From an uncultured Emticicia sp. (GTDB lineage Bacteria; Bacteroidota; Bacteroidia; Cytophagales; Spirosomataceae), in NCBI RefSeq assembly GCF_937903345.1, contig NZ_CALCZQ010000030.1:550037-614036 (forward strand): DNA of 64,000 nucleotides, written 5' to 3'. Positions 50,252 through 58,712 of the stretch are shown here, piece after piece (within the stretch, counting starts at the first letter, position 1; each line of letters begins with the position of its first letter). The translations under genes and the position numbers were made by a program. The notes below the pieces were generated by a model, which was not told where the DNA came from, made no database searches, and saw only the letters and a list, made by a program, of their open reading frames with translations.

Positions 50252-50746
50252 ATGGAATTGCTAACCCCAGCCATTGGTCTGTTGTTTTGGATGGCATTAG
50301 TTTTCGGAATTTTAGTTTTATTTCTGAAAAAGTTTGCTTGGCTACCAATCCTTTCTTCATTGAAAGAGCGTGAAGATTCAATAGAATCAGCTCTTCGTAT
50401 GGCAGAAGAAACGCGGGCCGAAATGGCAAAATTAAAGTCAGACAATGACAAGATTTTAGCTGAAGCTCGTGCTGAACGTGATAAAATGATTCGTGATGCA
50501 AAAGCTATCACTGATAAAATGATTATCGATGCCAAAGAAAAAGCAGTATTAGAAGGAAATAAAATTATAGCTGATGCTCGTGAGGCAATTCAACAAGAAA
50601 AAGTTGCAATGGTTTCACAAATGAAAAAAGATATGGCAAGTTTCTCAATTGAAATTGCTGAAAGAGTAATTCGTAGAGAATTATCAGATAAAAGTTCACA
50701 AGAGGCATTGGTTTCAAGTTTGATTTCAGAAGCAAAACTTAACTAA
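50252..50746 (+). CDS. atpF: ATP synthase F0 subunit b
   Basis: 164 residues. An N-terminal membrane helix (TPAIGLLFWMALVFGILVLF) is followed by the standard LKKFAWLPILSSLKEREDSI and a long charged coiled coil (EETRAEMAKLKSDNDKILAE). It ends in EIAERVIRRELSDKSSQEAL. It forms the peripheral stalk and binds delta. Translation starts at ATG 50252 after a 240-nt spacer. Confidence 0.95.
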   Translation: MELLTPAIGLLFWMALVFGILVLFLKKFAWLPILSSLKEREDSIESALRMAEETRAEMAKLKSDNDKILAEARAERDKMIRDAKAITDKMIIDAKEKAVLEGNKIIADAREAIQQEKVAMVSQMKKDMASFSIEIAERVIRRELSDKSSQEALVSSLISEAKLN

Positions 50747-50869
50747 CATGTCTGCTTATCAGGCTATTTAGTGGAGTAAATTACTTTGTTTAAATACATC
50801 TTACTAACTGTTTGATTATAAATATTTTACGAAGTAATTGCAAACATTTGCAAAAATTATTATACAAAA

Positions 50870-50902
50870 TTTGTTTTATTGAAACGCTCGGTTGTAGTTT
50901 TG
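50870..50902 (+). promoter_or_regulatory. Promoter inside the atp run, before atpH
   Basis: TTTG at 50870-50873, a 21-nt spacer and TAGTTTTG at 50895-50902 fit the Bacteroidota consensus. It lies 46 nt before the atpH ATG, so delta may be transcribed separately. Confidence 0.65.
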
Positions 50903-50948
50903 TGCTAATCACACTCTAATAAGCACCCGAGAATTCGTTAGAAATACA

Positions 50949-51482
50949 ATGGCAGACTCAATAGTTGCTTACAGATACGCCAAATCATTGTTTGATTTGG
51001 CTACTGAAAAAAAAGTCGTTAATGAAGTAAATAACGACATGATTTTGTTTAAAACGGTTTGTGACGAAAATCGTCAGTTTTTGGTGGTTTTGGGCAATCC
51101 AATTGTTCGTCATCACATTAAACTCGGAATTTTGAAAAAAACTTTCGAAAAGCACGTACATCCTGTTACTTTCTCAATTTTCAACCTCTTAACCAAGAAG
51201 AATAGAGAAAATTTGATTTATTCTATAGCTGAAGAGTTCGACAAATTGTATAATATACAAAAAGGAATTCAGAAAGTGACTGTAACAAGTGTTACACCAT
51301 TGACAGATGTTCAAAAAGCTGAATTCATTAAAATCGTTGGAGGATCAAGCGGTAAACAGATTATTTTGGAAGAAAAAGTAAATGAAAACCTTATTGGAGG
51401 TTATATTTTGAGTGTAGGTGATACACAAATTGATACTTCGGTTAGGAAGAGGTTAAATGAGTTAAAACTCTCATTAGCATAA
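50949..51482 (+). CDS. atpH: ATP synthase F1 subunit delta
   Basis: 177 residues. IVAYRYAKSLFDLATEKKVV at the N-terminus and the C-terminal block VTPLTDVQKAEFIKIVGGSS, ILEEKVNENLIGGYILSVGD, TQIDTSVRKRLNELKLSL are diagnostic of delta/OSCP. It joins the peripheral stalk to the top of F1. The next expected genes (alpha, gamma) are absent; a terminator follows. Confidence 0.95.
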   Translation: MADSIVAYRYAKSLFDLATEKKVVNEVNNDMILFKTVCDENRQFLVVLGNPIVRHHIKLGILKKTFEKHVHPVTFSIFNLLTKKNRENLIYSIAEEFDKLYNIQKGIQKVTVTSVTPLTDVQKAEFIKIVGGSSGKQIILEEKVNENLIGGYILSVGDTQIDTSVRKRLNELKLSLA

Positions 51483-51546
51483 ACTCTCATCAAAGCTTGT
51501 ATATTTTATAAAACATTAGTTTTCATGGCTATAAAGTTGAGAAATT

Positions 51547-51571
51547 CCCTGCTATTTAAGCGGGGTTTTTT
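51547..51571 (+). terminator. Terminator closing the atp run
   Basis: CCCTGC / GCGGGG hairpin (one G-U pair) with a 7-nt loop followed by six T's, 65 nt after the atpH stop. Confidence 0.75.
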
Positions 51572-51832
51572 CTTCTATTAGAGAGAGTTTTTTGTGTTTG
51601 ATTGTATTTTGCCGCTAACTCCCTTTAAATCCCTTTAAATCCCTTTGATGTTTATTTTCAAGTCTAAAAACATACATTTCTAACGCAAACGGATATTTAC
51701 CTCTCTTAATTATTTAGGATTTAACATTTTTTATAAACATAAAGCCTAATAATCTTTTCGTAGATTATTAGGCTCTATTTTTTTGCAAACTCAATTGAAG
51801 TAATGTTTGATTTTGACTAGAGAATATAAAAT
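51572..51832. other. Intergenic: 10-bp tandem repeat and hairpin, no gene
   Basis: Holds CCCTTTAAAT repeated twice plus CCCTTTG (51621-51647), and a perfect 13-bp hairpin AGCCTAATAATCT / AGATTATTAGGCT (51743-51774, 6-nt loop) followed by a T-rich run on the plus strand. The hairpin may be a terminator facing the fibre cluster, at its boundary with the atp genes. Confidence 0.6.
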
Positions 51833-52519
51833 TTAAGTAATGCTGATTGCCTTTACTTTAAAGCCATTTATCATTCGTCGAGAAATTTTAAAAGGTTGCT
51901 CTCCAATTTTTATCTCTGCAAACCTTTTTTTATTGTCAATTTTAAAAAAACTGATGTATTCAATATTAATTATACAGCCTCTACTTATTCGAATAAACGT
52001 TGAACTATTTAATAACTTGTTTTCAAATATCTTAACAGTTTCGTAAACATAGGAAATAGAATTATCTTCAAAATAAATTTCTGTAACACTTCCAACTCGA
52101 AGTATAAATTTTATTTTTTCTATTTCAATTTTTTCAAATTTTATTTTCTTTTTTTCTGTTATTGGAGCATTTGCTTGTACTAATTCAACTTCTTTAGGTT
52201 GGACCTCTTTTTTCTTATTACTCAATATTTTATAGGCCAATTTGGTAGAAGCTAAATATTTTTTATAAACTACATTTTTTATAAAAAGTTTTTCGAGAGT
52301 GTAATCAGAAGAATCAATAAAGTAATTTAGATTTATTATTTTTGATTCATTAATCTTTGAAAATTGCGGATGTTGAGACAAAAAGGTATTTATATCTTCT
52401 ATAAAAGTATAATTTTCCCCGTCTTCTTCATTTCCTTTACACAGATACCATTGATTTTCTTTTTTTTGTAGAAACTGAAATTCGTTGATGTTTTCTAAAT
52501 TTTTATAATTTAACAGCAT
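51833..52519 (-). CDS. LytTR-domain DNA-binding regulator without receiver domain
   Basis: 228 residues. The C-terminal ~95 residues are a LytTR DNA-binding domain: VGSVTEIYFEDNSISYVYET, STFIRISRGCIINIEYISFF and EQPFKISRRMINGFKV. The N-terminal ~130 residues are unrecognised: there is no phospho-acceptor receiver domain and no membrane helix, but an acidic/aromatic start (NENQWYLCKGNEEDGENYTF-like KENQWYLCKGNEEDGENYTF), then a Lys-rich linker. It is the last gene of the minus-strand fibre-like cluster, 55 nt after the 166-residue protein, so it probably regulates that cluster. Confidence 0.85.
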   Translation of the reverse strand: MLLNYKNLENINEFQFLQKKENQWYLCKGNEEDGENYTFIEDINTFLSQHPQFSKINESKIINLNYFIDSSDYTLEKLFIKNVVYKKYLASTKLAYKILSNKKKEVQPKEVELVQANAPITEKKKIKFEKIEIEKIKFILRVGSVTEIYFEDNSISYVYETVKIFENKLLNSSTFIRISRGCIINIEYISFFKIDNKKRFAEIKIGEQPFKISRRMINGFKVKAISIT

Positions 52520-52574
52520 AAGAATTCTGTATTTGATTTTAAGAATAGATATGTAATTTTATAGCATTTAGTAT

Positions 52575-53075
52575 TTATAGCGTGTAAGAAATGGTATAAT
52601 AAACCGTAGTAGTATATGTTGTTGCTGTTTTGAGCACTGATAAACCACTAATTTTATAGTTAATTTGAACTGATTGTCTGTTTTTTGTACCGCTAAAGAA
52701 ATTTTGTGAAAAGGTTTGAATTTCTTGATAACCAGAAGGTCCATTTGGATTGATTGATGTACCTGAAGATGTGCTACTTCCATCATTTGCCTTACTCACC
52801 CAAAAACGAAAATCTGTGTTAATAGTGTTATCTACTCTTGAAACTGCTATTTGCCAACTATTTATACATGCATCAGCATTTGCTATAGAAATGTTGATAC
52901 CTGGATCAGAGATTAAAAGCTCACTATCTCCATAATCTAATCCTATTCGATTACTTGGAAATGACGGAGGAGATGACATCAAAGGATTTCCTAAGACACT
53001 TATTGTTGGGCTACATTGTGAAAATGTATCTATTGCTATACTACAGAAAAAAAATAAGCAAATTAAGTGTTTCAT
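52575..53075 (-). CDS. Small secreted beta-rich protein, candidate minor/tip fibre subunit
   Basis: 166 residues with a signal peptide (MKHLICLFFFCSIAIDTFSQ). The mature part has two cysteines (CSPTISVLG, DACINSW) that may form a disulfide. It ends in an alternating hydrophobic strand (TYTTTVYYTISYTL), a pattern shared with the two larger pilin-like proteins of this cluster. I recognise no named family. It is 7 nt after the 174-residue gene, so they are surely co-transcribed; a role as a minor or tip subunit is inferred from position. Confidence 0.7.
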   Translation of the reverse strand: MKHLICLFFFCSIAIDTFSQCSPTISVLGNPLMSSPPSFPSNRIGLDYGDSELLISDPGINISIANADACINSWQIAVSRVDNTINTDFRFWVSKANDGSSTSSGTSINPNGPSGYQEIQTFSQNFFSGTKNRQSVQINYKISGLSVLKTATTYTTTVYYTISYTL

Positions 53076-53082
53076 TTTTTTA

Positions 53083-53607
53083 TTAAGTTATGGTGAATGT
53101 AATACTTAAATTGGTAGTTCCGGCTCTTAATTGACTGTAATCTGAAATGACTAATTCGAATTTTAGATTATATCCATAACCACTACCTAAACCAGTATAT
53201 GATCCACCTATGCCTGAAACTATGACTTGTTGAGTACCTGATAAATTTATTGATGATACATTGGTGCCACGCGTACCCACCATTCCGCTTGCAGGTGTAA
53301 TCGTTAGCTTTAATGACATCCCACTTGGTATACTACCCGATGTGATTTGAGCTGTAATTGTTCTAGTAACACCTAAATTTACTGCAGAAGTAAAATTAAT
53401 ATATTTAAGAGTATTATAAGTAAATGATACACCCCCTCCTGCTTGTGGGTAGGAAGTTCCCTCTAAACTAAATGCCAAATTGTCGGGTGCAAGAGCGATA
53501 TAGCCAACAGCACTTAATTTCAGCGACAGAGATATCGGTGTCTGTGCAAAACAGATATTTTGAATAAATATGAATACTATTAATACTATTGATTTAATAA
53601 ACTTCAT
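53083..53607 (-). CDS. Small secreted Gly/Ser-rich beta protein, candidate minor fibre subunit
   Basis: 174 residues with a signal peptide (FIKSIVLIVFIFIQNICFAQ). Mature N-terminus TPISLSLKLSAVGYIALA is an alternating strand like a donor strand. The middle is Gly/Ser/Thr-rich (SGIGGSYTGLGSGYGYNLKF), and the C-terminal strand is TTNLSITFTIT. No cysteines in the mature part and no lipobox. No named family recognised. It is 111 nt downstream of the usher-like gene and 7 nt upstream of the 166-residue gene. Confidence 0.7.
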   Translation of the reverse strand: MKFIKSIVLIVFIFIQNICFAQTPISLSLKLSAVGYIALAPDNLAFSLEGTSYPQAGGGVSFTYNTLKYINFTSAVNLGVTRTITAQITSGSIPSGMSLKLTITPASGMVGTRGTNVSSINLSGTQQVIVSGIGGSYTGLGSGYGYNLKFELVISDYSQLRAGTTNLSITFTIT

Positions 53608-53718
53608 GTTTGTATAAGAATTATTTAGCTTACTATATAATCTACTTTTGCGAAAATACCGACACCAGAATAGACTATAAAATAAATTGTTTATTATAAA
53701 TTATTCAGCCAACAATCA

Positions 53719-56625
53719 TCAATTATTTATTAATCTATAATTTGTTTTTTTCTTTGGACTCGGCTTTTGTATAGTTTTTTTAGTCTGTTTTACATTCTTA
53801 ATAACTGACTTAGGCTGAACATTTGAAACTGATTTATTATTGTTTATATAAGGCTGATTATTAAACGATGTATCATTCTTTTCTGTATTCTGTTTAATAA
53901 CTTCCTTCGTTGACTTCTTTTCAAACAAGTTAAAAGTACTTGTATTAAATTCAATTGTACTTTTATTTTTTTCAATAGTAAAGTCCACCTCAACTCGATC
54001 ATCTACTCCAACTTCAATCGATTGTGAACCATCAGAAATTGAATAATCGTCCTGATTTCCACCAATTATACTTGCTGTTACTTGCCATCTACCTGGTTTA
54101 ACTTGTTTGATAGAAAATTCATCATCTTTATTTACTCTGGTACTCAATGTTTCAGTGTCATTTGTTACTTTAATTAAAATTGAAGGCTTTACTTTATCTT
54201 CATCGCTATCAATATTAAATAAAACTTTGCCGACAATAGTACCAGTTTTGGTAAGCGATAAGTTAATCTGTTTTGTACTATCTCCTTTAATGTCCACTTC
54301 TAATGGCAATTTGAGGTTCGTGATTACTCCCTTAGGAAGGCTCGTATTATCTATGTCGATATAATATTTATCAGCTACCAGATTTTTAAAGTAGAATTTC
54401 CCATCTTTATCAGAGACAAATTTTCTATCGCCCAAGGTGATCACAATTCCATCTTTTTTAAGTCCTTCGGAAGAAAGTGCTATTTGACCTTGAATAGAGC
54501 CTAAGTTTTTTACTCTTGATATTGGAGCGTTTAATCGATAAGAATATTTTAAAACAAAATAAACGTCATTTAGTGCCGAAGCATTAATCGATGGTATGAT
54601 TGTTTTACCACCCAGTAATTGGAAAGTATGCTTTTTGAGCGTTACATTAATAGTTGTATATAAAAGGCTTTGGGCTTGTGTTAATTCATCAAGTGCATAA
54701 TTACTTCTGTAATTTAAGTAAGCATTTAACTTATTATTGACAGGTAGTCTAAGCGATGCCCCATAAAAAAAATAATTGGTTAGTTGATTTTGGGCTGAAA
54801 ATCTGCTAGTACGTTCATGCTGTAAGTAAATTCCTGCCCAAGCCCAAGGCATGATGCGTACTTCAGGTTGTATTAAATTAGAAATATTTTGTTTAATAAT
54901 TGAAGGGTCATCAGCAGCTAGAAGGTTTTTTGCTGTCCCTAATCTTCCTTCATACCAAAGTATTAATTTTTTTCCATGGAGGTTATATGCTAATCGAGCG
55001 AATTCTTGTTCATAGAAAAAGCGTTTAGGTTCCATTCTATCTTCATTTTTTTGCCAAACATAGCTTAAATTTACGTTGCTATTTTGGTTAATATTATAAC
55101 CCGCATAGCCCATATAACTTGTATTGTAGGGAGAGGTATTAAAATTAATTGCATCCAAACTCGGGTTTAAACGCATAATATTTACATTTGCTCCTAAAAC
55201 TATTTTTTTGCTTATTCTTACAGAAACATTATTTGATAATAAATAGCTGTTTCTAAAAAAACCATAAAATTCTTTACCGGAATAAACATAACTACCTCCG
55301 AAACTAAACCTACCAACAGTATATGCAATTTTAGAATATGCACCAAAATCATATCTTTTGCTGAACATACTACCCGTAAGTTCTGATTCTATATTAAATT
55401 TTTCGGTATTGTATTTAGCTGATACTCCAACTAAGTTTACCCATCCGTATCTTTTTATTTTTGTATATTTAGAAGAATAATCTATTGAAAGTCGCAGCTT
55501 AGGATTTAATAAATAGTATAGACTTCCTCCAAATGTTTGTTTTTGTTCGTCAAAGAACCTTGGTTTAGTATAAAAAGCATAAATACCAATTTTATTATAA
55601 CGCGTTTCAAAGTTTATCCCCCTTCCAAAACGTCCATTTTCCATTAATTGATTAATATTTAAATTATAATCACCAATTTCAACGGACGATAAGAACTTAT
55701 TATTTTTGTAACTATAACCTAGCCTGTATATATCGTAAGTAGGTAAGACAGGAATTTTTATGTTGGAAGGACCAAAAATGTTGAAATTTAAAAAATGCCT
55801 ATTATTTTTATCTAAGAATCCTTTTCCGTTAATGTCTGCTTGAACACCATAAGTAGGCTTTTTACCTACAAAATAGACTGTACCCCAGAAGCCCACATTT
55901 ATTGGAAAACGGTTGTATAATTCAGTCTTTTTAATCTTTTTTGAATAAACTAATATTGAATTAGTAAAGGTGATTGGCTTTAGAGAATCTTTTAAGATTG
56001 CCCTAATTCCAAAAGCAAAATTATAGGAATTTGTTTCTCCTTGAGGAATTAAAAATTTAGATGTTATTTTGGTGGATTCATCAGGATTTATTCCATTGAT
56101 TTCAGGATTTCCATCAATTTTTCCATTCAATGCTTCTATTTTGAGGTTATCTTTAATATTTCCTCGATTTTCTATTAAATATTCAACCTTAAGGCTATCA
56201 CCCTCTTTGGCCGATTCTGGCAGTAATATTGGAGATATAATTATTTTTCTTACTGAAAGAACTTGAATCTGAAAAGGCTTCTCAATTCTATAACCAGACG
56301 GGGTGTTGATGAAAATCCTAGAGGTAATATTTCCAGGTGGTGCAAACGCAGATGTATTAATTGATATAATGTATTTTACTTTTTTTTCTCCAATGATTAC
56401 ATCAGGCTCTTTTTGTGATATGACTTCCCATGTATCAGGCACTTTTAAAGATAAGGTTAATGGTTCTTTAAAAGTAGTAGCACTTTCTACATCAAATACT
56501 AAATTGAAATATGAACCAGGAGCTATTCTTTTAGGTATATTAACTATATTGATCTTTATCCCACTTTGTGCAGTGCACAAAATAGAATAAAAGAAGAAAA
56601 ATATTATATAACAGCACTTTTTCAC
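53719..56625 (-). CDS. Usher-like outer-membrane beta-barrel protein
   Basis: 968 residues. Signal peptide (about 1-20); two Ig/NEW3-like beta domains (21-130, 131-225: INIVNIPKRIAPGSYFNLVF, LLPESAKEGDSLKVEYLIEN); a long amphipathic-strand barrel (about 235-705) including EIGDYNLNINQLMENGRFGR, similar in pattern to usher/large barrel 'GD...GRG' blocks; two carboxypeptidase-regulatory-like domains (708-790, LGSIQGQIALSSEGLKKD; 791-883, TGTIVGKVLFNIDSDEDK); and an ~85-residue Lys/Asn/Ser-rich basic tail. Periplasmic N- and C-terminal beta domains around a barrel match the logic of FimD-type ushers. No TonB box, STN or plug of a TonB receptor is seen. It is the largest member of the cluster. Confidence 0.68.
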   Translation of the reverse strand: MKKCCYIIFFFFYSILCTAQSGIKINIVNIPKRIAPGSYFNLVFDVESATTFKEPLTLSLKVPDTWEVISQKEPDVIIGEKKVKYIISINTSAFAPPGNITSRIFINTPSGYRIEKPFQIQVLSVRKIIISPILLPESAKEGDSLKVEYLIENRGNIKDNLKIEALNGKIDGNPEINGINPDESTKITSKFLIPQGETNSYNFAFGIRAILKDSLKPITFTNSILVYSKKIKKTELYNRFPINVGFWGTVYFVGKKPTYGVQADINGKGFLDKNNRHFLNFNIFGPSNIKIPVLPTYDIYRLGYSYKNNKFLSSVEIGDYNLNINQLMENGRFGRGINFETRYNKIGIYAFYTKPRFFDEQKQTFGGSLYYLLNPKLRLSIDYSSKYTKIKRYGWVNLVGVSAKYNTEKFNIESELTGSMFSKRYDFGAYSKIAYTVGRFSFGGSYVYSGKEFYGFFRNSYLLSNNVSVRISKKIVLGANVNIMRLNPSLDAINFNTSPYNTSYMGYAGYNINQNSNVNLSYVWQKNEDRMEPKRFFYEQEFARLAYNLHGKKLILWYEGRLGTAKNLLAADDPSIIKQNISNLIQPEVRIMPWAWAGIYLQHERTSRFSAQNQLTNYFFYGASLRLPVNNKLNAYLNYRSNYALDELTQAQSLLYTTINVTLKKHTFQLLGGKTIIPSINASALNDVYFVLKYSYRLNAPISRVKNLGSIQGQIALSSEGLKKDGIVITLGDRKFVSDKDGKFYFKNLVADKYYIDIDNTSLPKGVITNLKLPLEVDIKGDSTKQINLSLTKTGTIVGKVLFNIDSDEDKVKPSILIKVTNDTETLSTRVNKDDEFSIKQVKPGRWQVTASIIGGNQDDYSISDGSQSIEVGVDDRVEVDFTIEKNKSTIEFNTSTFNLFEKKSTKEVIKQNTEKNDTSFNNQPYINNNKSVSNVQPKSVIKNVKQTKKTIQKPSPKKKTNYRLINN

Positions 56626-56998
56626 ATTTAGTAGTATTTATTCATTAAATAAGCGGGTACAATATTAAGTATGTAATAAATTTATTTACTTAAAATAAAT
56701 CTTTTCATGAATTAAAATATTTGGATAAAAATACATTGTTACAAACGATGCATCAATGTATTTTTAATTATGCAAATAGTATGCCAAATAAAATTAGATA
56801 TGAATTGAGAAATAATTAATTGCCTGTGAATTTAACAGGCATGCAAATCCGCTTCGTAATAAAACTTTTTTTCCTTTTTTAAGAATCTATCTATTCATAG
56901 TAAATGTAAGATACCATTGAATTCTTTCAGGACGAAAGTATAGATTAATAATTTAAATTTAACAATTTTGCGGTTTTCTTATTATTTGTAGTTATTGA
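56626..56998. other. Spacer between chaperone-like and usher-like genes with two hairpins
   Basis: 373 bases without a gene. A perfect 12-bp inverted repeat AAAAATACATTG / CAATGTATTTTT lies at 56727-56765 with a 15-nt loop and a T-run in the stem on the minus strand, and a TGCCTGT / ACAGGCA hairpin at 56821-56841. The first may terminate or attenuate transcription before the usher-like gene. Confidence 0.55.
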
Positions 56999-57763
56999 TT
57001 ACTCTATAAGTATGCTTACATTAGAGCCAAATATCTTTTTTCCTGTATCTGACATAATTACACCATCATATTTTCCTGGTGGTAAATTTTTAACTTCTAT
57101 ATCATAAGTATTGCATCGAGAAGGATAAATTCTCTTACTTTCTGCCTTTATAACTTGGATTTTTGTGCCTCTAGAGTCATATACCTCTAGTTGTACCTTT
57201 ACAGGAATGGCAAAAAAACCAATATTTTCCAACTCAACTTTAACTGTTCTTACATTAGTATTACTTTTTGTTAAAGTGACATTTTTATAAGCCAATGTTG
57301 GCGATTCGAATGAACCAATGTCTGCAATGATTTGAACAGCGTATCTAGCTTTATTTTGAACTTTTATTTCTTTATCAGCAGATATAATGGGTTCTCCAGG
57401 TTCCACCATAACAGCACCCCAATAAGTCCCTGCGGCGTCTTCTGGAATATTTATTCTAAATATTAAATTAAATTCCTCTTTTGGACTAAGGGTCTTTTCA
57501 TCCACATCAAATTCCAACCAGTCGTTTATACTTCTATCATGCGTTTGTGTATCTGAAAAAAAACCATTGTCTCCGCATACAAACATTATATTCCACTTAG
57601 AAGAGGTAAATGTTTCTGGTCTTTTCCCTATATTTTTCAATTTTATCTGACCAACTATTTGACTATTGGGAGTAGATTTATAAAGAAAACTTAATCCGTT
57701 AGTGATGACTATTTGTGCAAATGTATTTATAGGAAGAAAAATAATTAGAAAATACTTTTTCAT
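56999..57763 (-). CDS. Periplasmic chaperone-like two-domain protein of the fibre cluster
   Basis: 254 residues with a signal peptide (YFLIIFLPINTFAQ). Two Ig-like domains: the first (about 18-130) has SQIVGQIKLKNIGKRPETF, WLEFDVDEKTLSPKEEFNLI, FRINIPEDAAGTYWGAVMVE; the second (about 140-254) has LTKSNTNVRTVKVELENIGF and NTYDIEVKNLPPGKYDGVIM. The layout (two Ig domains, ~230 mature residues, a 'P-x-D-x-x-G-x-Y-W' block before domain 2) resembles PapD-type chaperones and also WxL-interacting proteins (DUF916/DUF3324) of Firmicutes. It is encoded between the pilin-like and the usher-like gene, as in chaperone-usher operons. Confidence 0.66.
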   Translation of the reverse strand: MKKYFLIIFLPINTFAQIVITNGLSFLYKSTPNSQIVGQIKLKNIGKRPETFTSSKWNIMFVCGDNGFFSDTQTHDRSINDWLEFDVDEKTLSPKEEFNLIFRINIPEDAAGTYWGAVMVEPGEPIISADKEIKVQNKARYAVQIIADIGSFESPTLAYKNVTLTKSNTNVRTVKVELENIGFFAIPVKVQLEVYDSRGTKIQVIKAESKRIYPSRCNTYDIEVKNLPPGKYDGVIMSDTGKKIFGSNVSILIE

Positions 57764-57785
57764 TTAATTATAGCAGATTATTATA

Positions 57786-57825
57786 TAAAGCCTTCAAATA
57801 AAAGATTATTATTTGAAGGCCTTAT
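57786..57825 (-). other. Hairpin after the second pilin-like gene
   Basis: Perfect 12-bp stem GCCTTCAAATAA / TTATTTGAAGGC (57790-57801, 57809-57820) with a 7-nt loop, extendable outward with one mismatch. It sits between the pilin-like stop and the chaperone-like start and may attenuate read-through, keeping the subunit in excess. Confidence 0.6.
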
Positions 57826-57855
57826 AATTAATTTTAAACAACTCATTTACTTTGA

Positions 57856-58488
57856 TTAGATTGTATCAGCTAATGTATACAATACTTGAACAGCGTAAGA
57901 TTTAGCTCTGATGGTTGCATAAACTGCTGCTGAAACTGCTGTATTAATAGATGCAGTGTAAACTACACTTGCTCCTGAAGTATTTGTAGTTCCTGTGAAT
58001 CCACTAGTAATACCTTGAACAAGTTTTGGAGAAGTACTTGTTGGTACACCTGTAGAAACGATACCAGCTACAGTTAAAGCTGGATTAATAATATTTACAG
58101 TACCACCTGTAGTGCCAATGTTACCATTACTTAAAATGCCATTAGCATCAACTGTTGGTATAGAAGCGGCTACTGTAAGTTTGATACCAGCTAAACTTGT
58201 TTCTGTTGTTGAAGAAGTTACGTAGATAGATCTACTAGCCGCTGTTGCTGTTGCACTCATGATTGATGAGTATTGAATATAAATAGTATTAGTTGGTGTG
58301 CTAACATCTGTAGCATTTGCACCAGCAACTGTAGGAGCTCCCAAATTCATAGTTTGGGTTGTGTTACTTGCAATGTTGATTAAAGTAACTGCTGGAATAA
58401 CAACATTTACAGTTTGTGTAACGTTTGCTTGAGAATAAGCTGAACCAAACGCAATTAAAGAAGCGAACAATAAGACAATTTTTTTCAT
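57856..58488 (-). CDS. Pilin-like secreted fibre subunit, copy 2
   Basis: 210 residues with a signal peptide (MKKIVLLFASLIAFGSAYSQ). The mature N-terminus NVTQTVNVVIPAVTLINIAS alternates polar and hydrophobic residues like a donor strand. The body is Thr/Ser/Ala/Gly/Val-rich without cysteine, Trp or Lys clusters, as in structural subunits, and it ends in a final strand SYAVQVLYTLADTI. It is about 80 % identical by eye to the copy at 59532-60161, differing mostly in a central ALTV/GAGL segment and near the C-terminus. Its low charge and repeat-free beta pattern fit a polymerising pilin, but no named family was recognised. Confidence 0.75.
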   Translation of the reverse strand: MKKIVLLFASLIAFGSAYSQANVTQTVNVVIPAVTLINIASNTTQTMNLGAPTVAGANATDVSTPTNTIYIQYSSIMSATATAASRSIYVTSSTTETSLAGIKLTVAASIPTVDANGILSNGNIGTTGGTVNIINPALTVAGIVSTGVPTSTSPKLVQGITSGFTGTTNTSGASVVYTASINTAVSAAVYATIRAKSYAVQVLYTLADTI

Positions 58489-58561
58489 GAGAGTTTTTTT
58501 TGAAGTTTGAAAATATATTTGAGTTGATTTAAAATTCTAACTAGATACAATGTTTTAGACT

Positions 58562-58712
58562 TTAAAATACTCTTTTTTATTTGTCACAACAAATTGTACC
58601 TAATTTGATACATTATATTTTTTCCTGATTAATTACAAATTACTTTGATTATAATATCCCAAACAAATTTTATCGTTAAATGGGCATTAATAATCGATAG
58701 ACGGAACAATGT
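58562..58712 (-). promoter_or_regulatory. Duplicated upstream region of pilin-like copy 2
   Basis: About 150 nt share clear similarity with 60236-60382: CTCTTTTTTATTTGTCACAA, a dyad GTACC-N6-GATAC, TTTTTTCCTGA and ATCGTTAAATGG. Conserved non-coding sequence next to diverged coding copies suggests a common promoter or operator. Confidence 0.55.

Noticed and set aside
53719..56625. TonB-dependent receptor interpretation of the large barrel
   Set aside because: No STN, TonB box or plug with the usual receptor motifs; the domains flanking the barrel differ.
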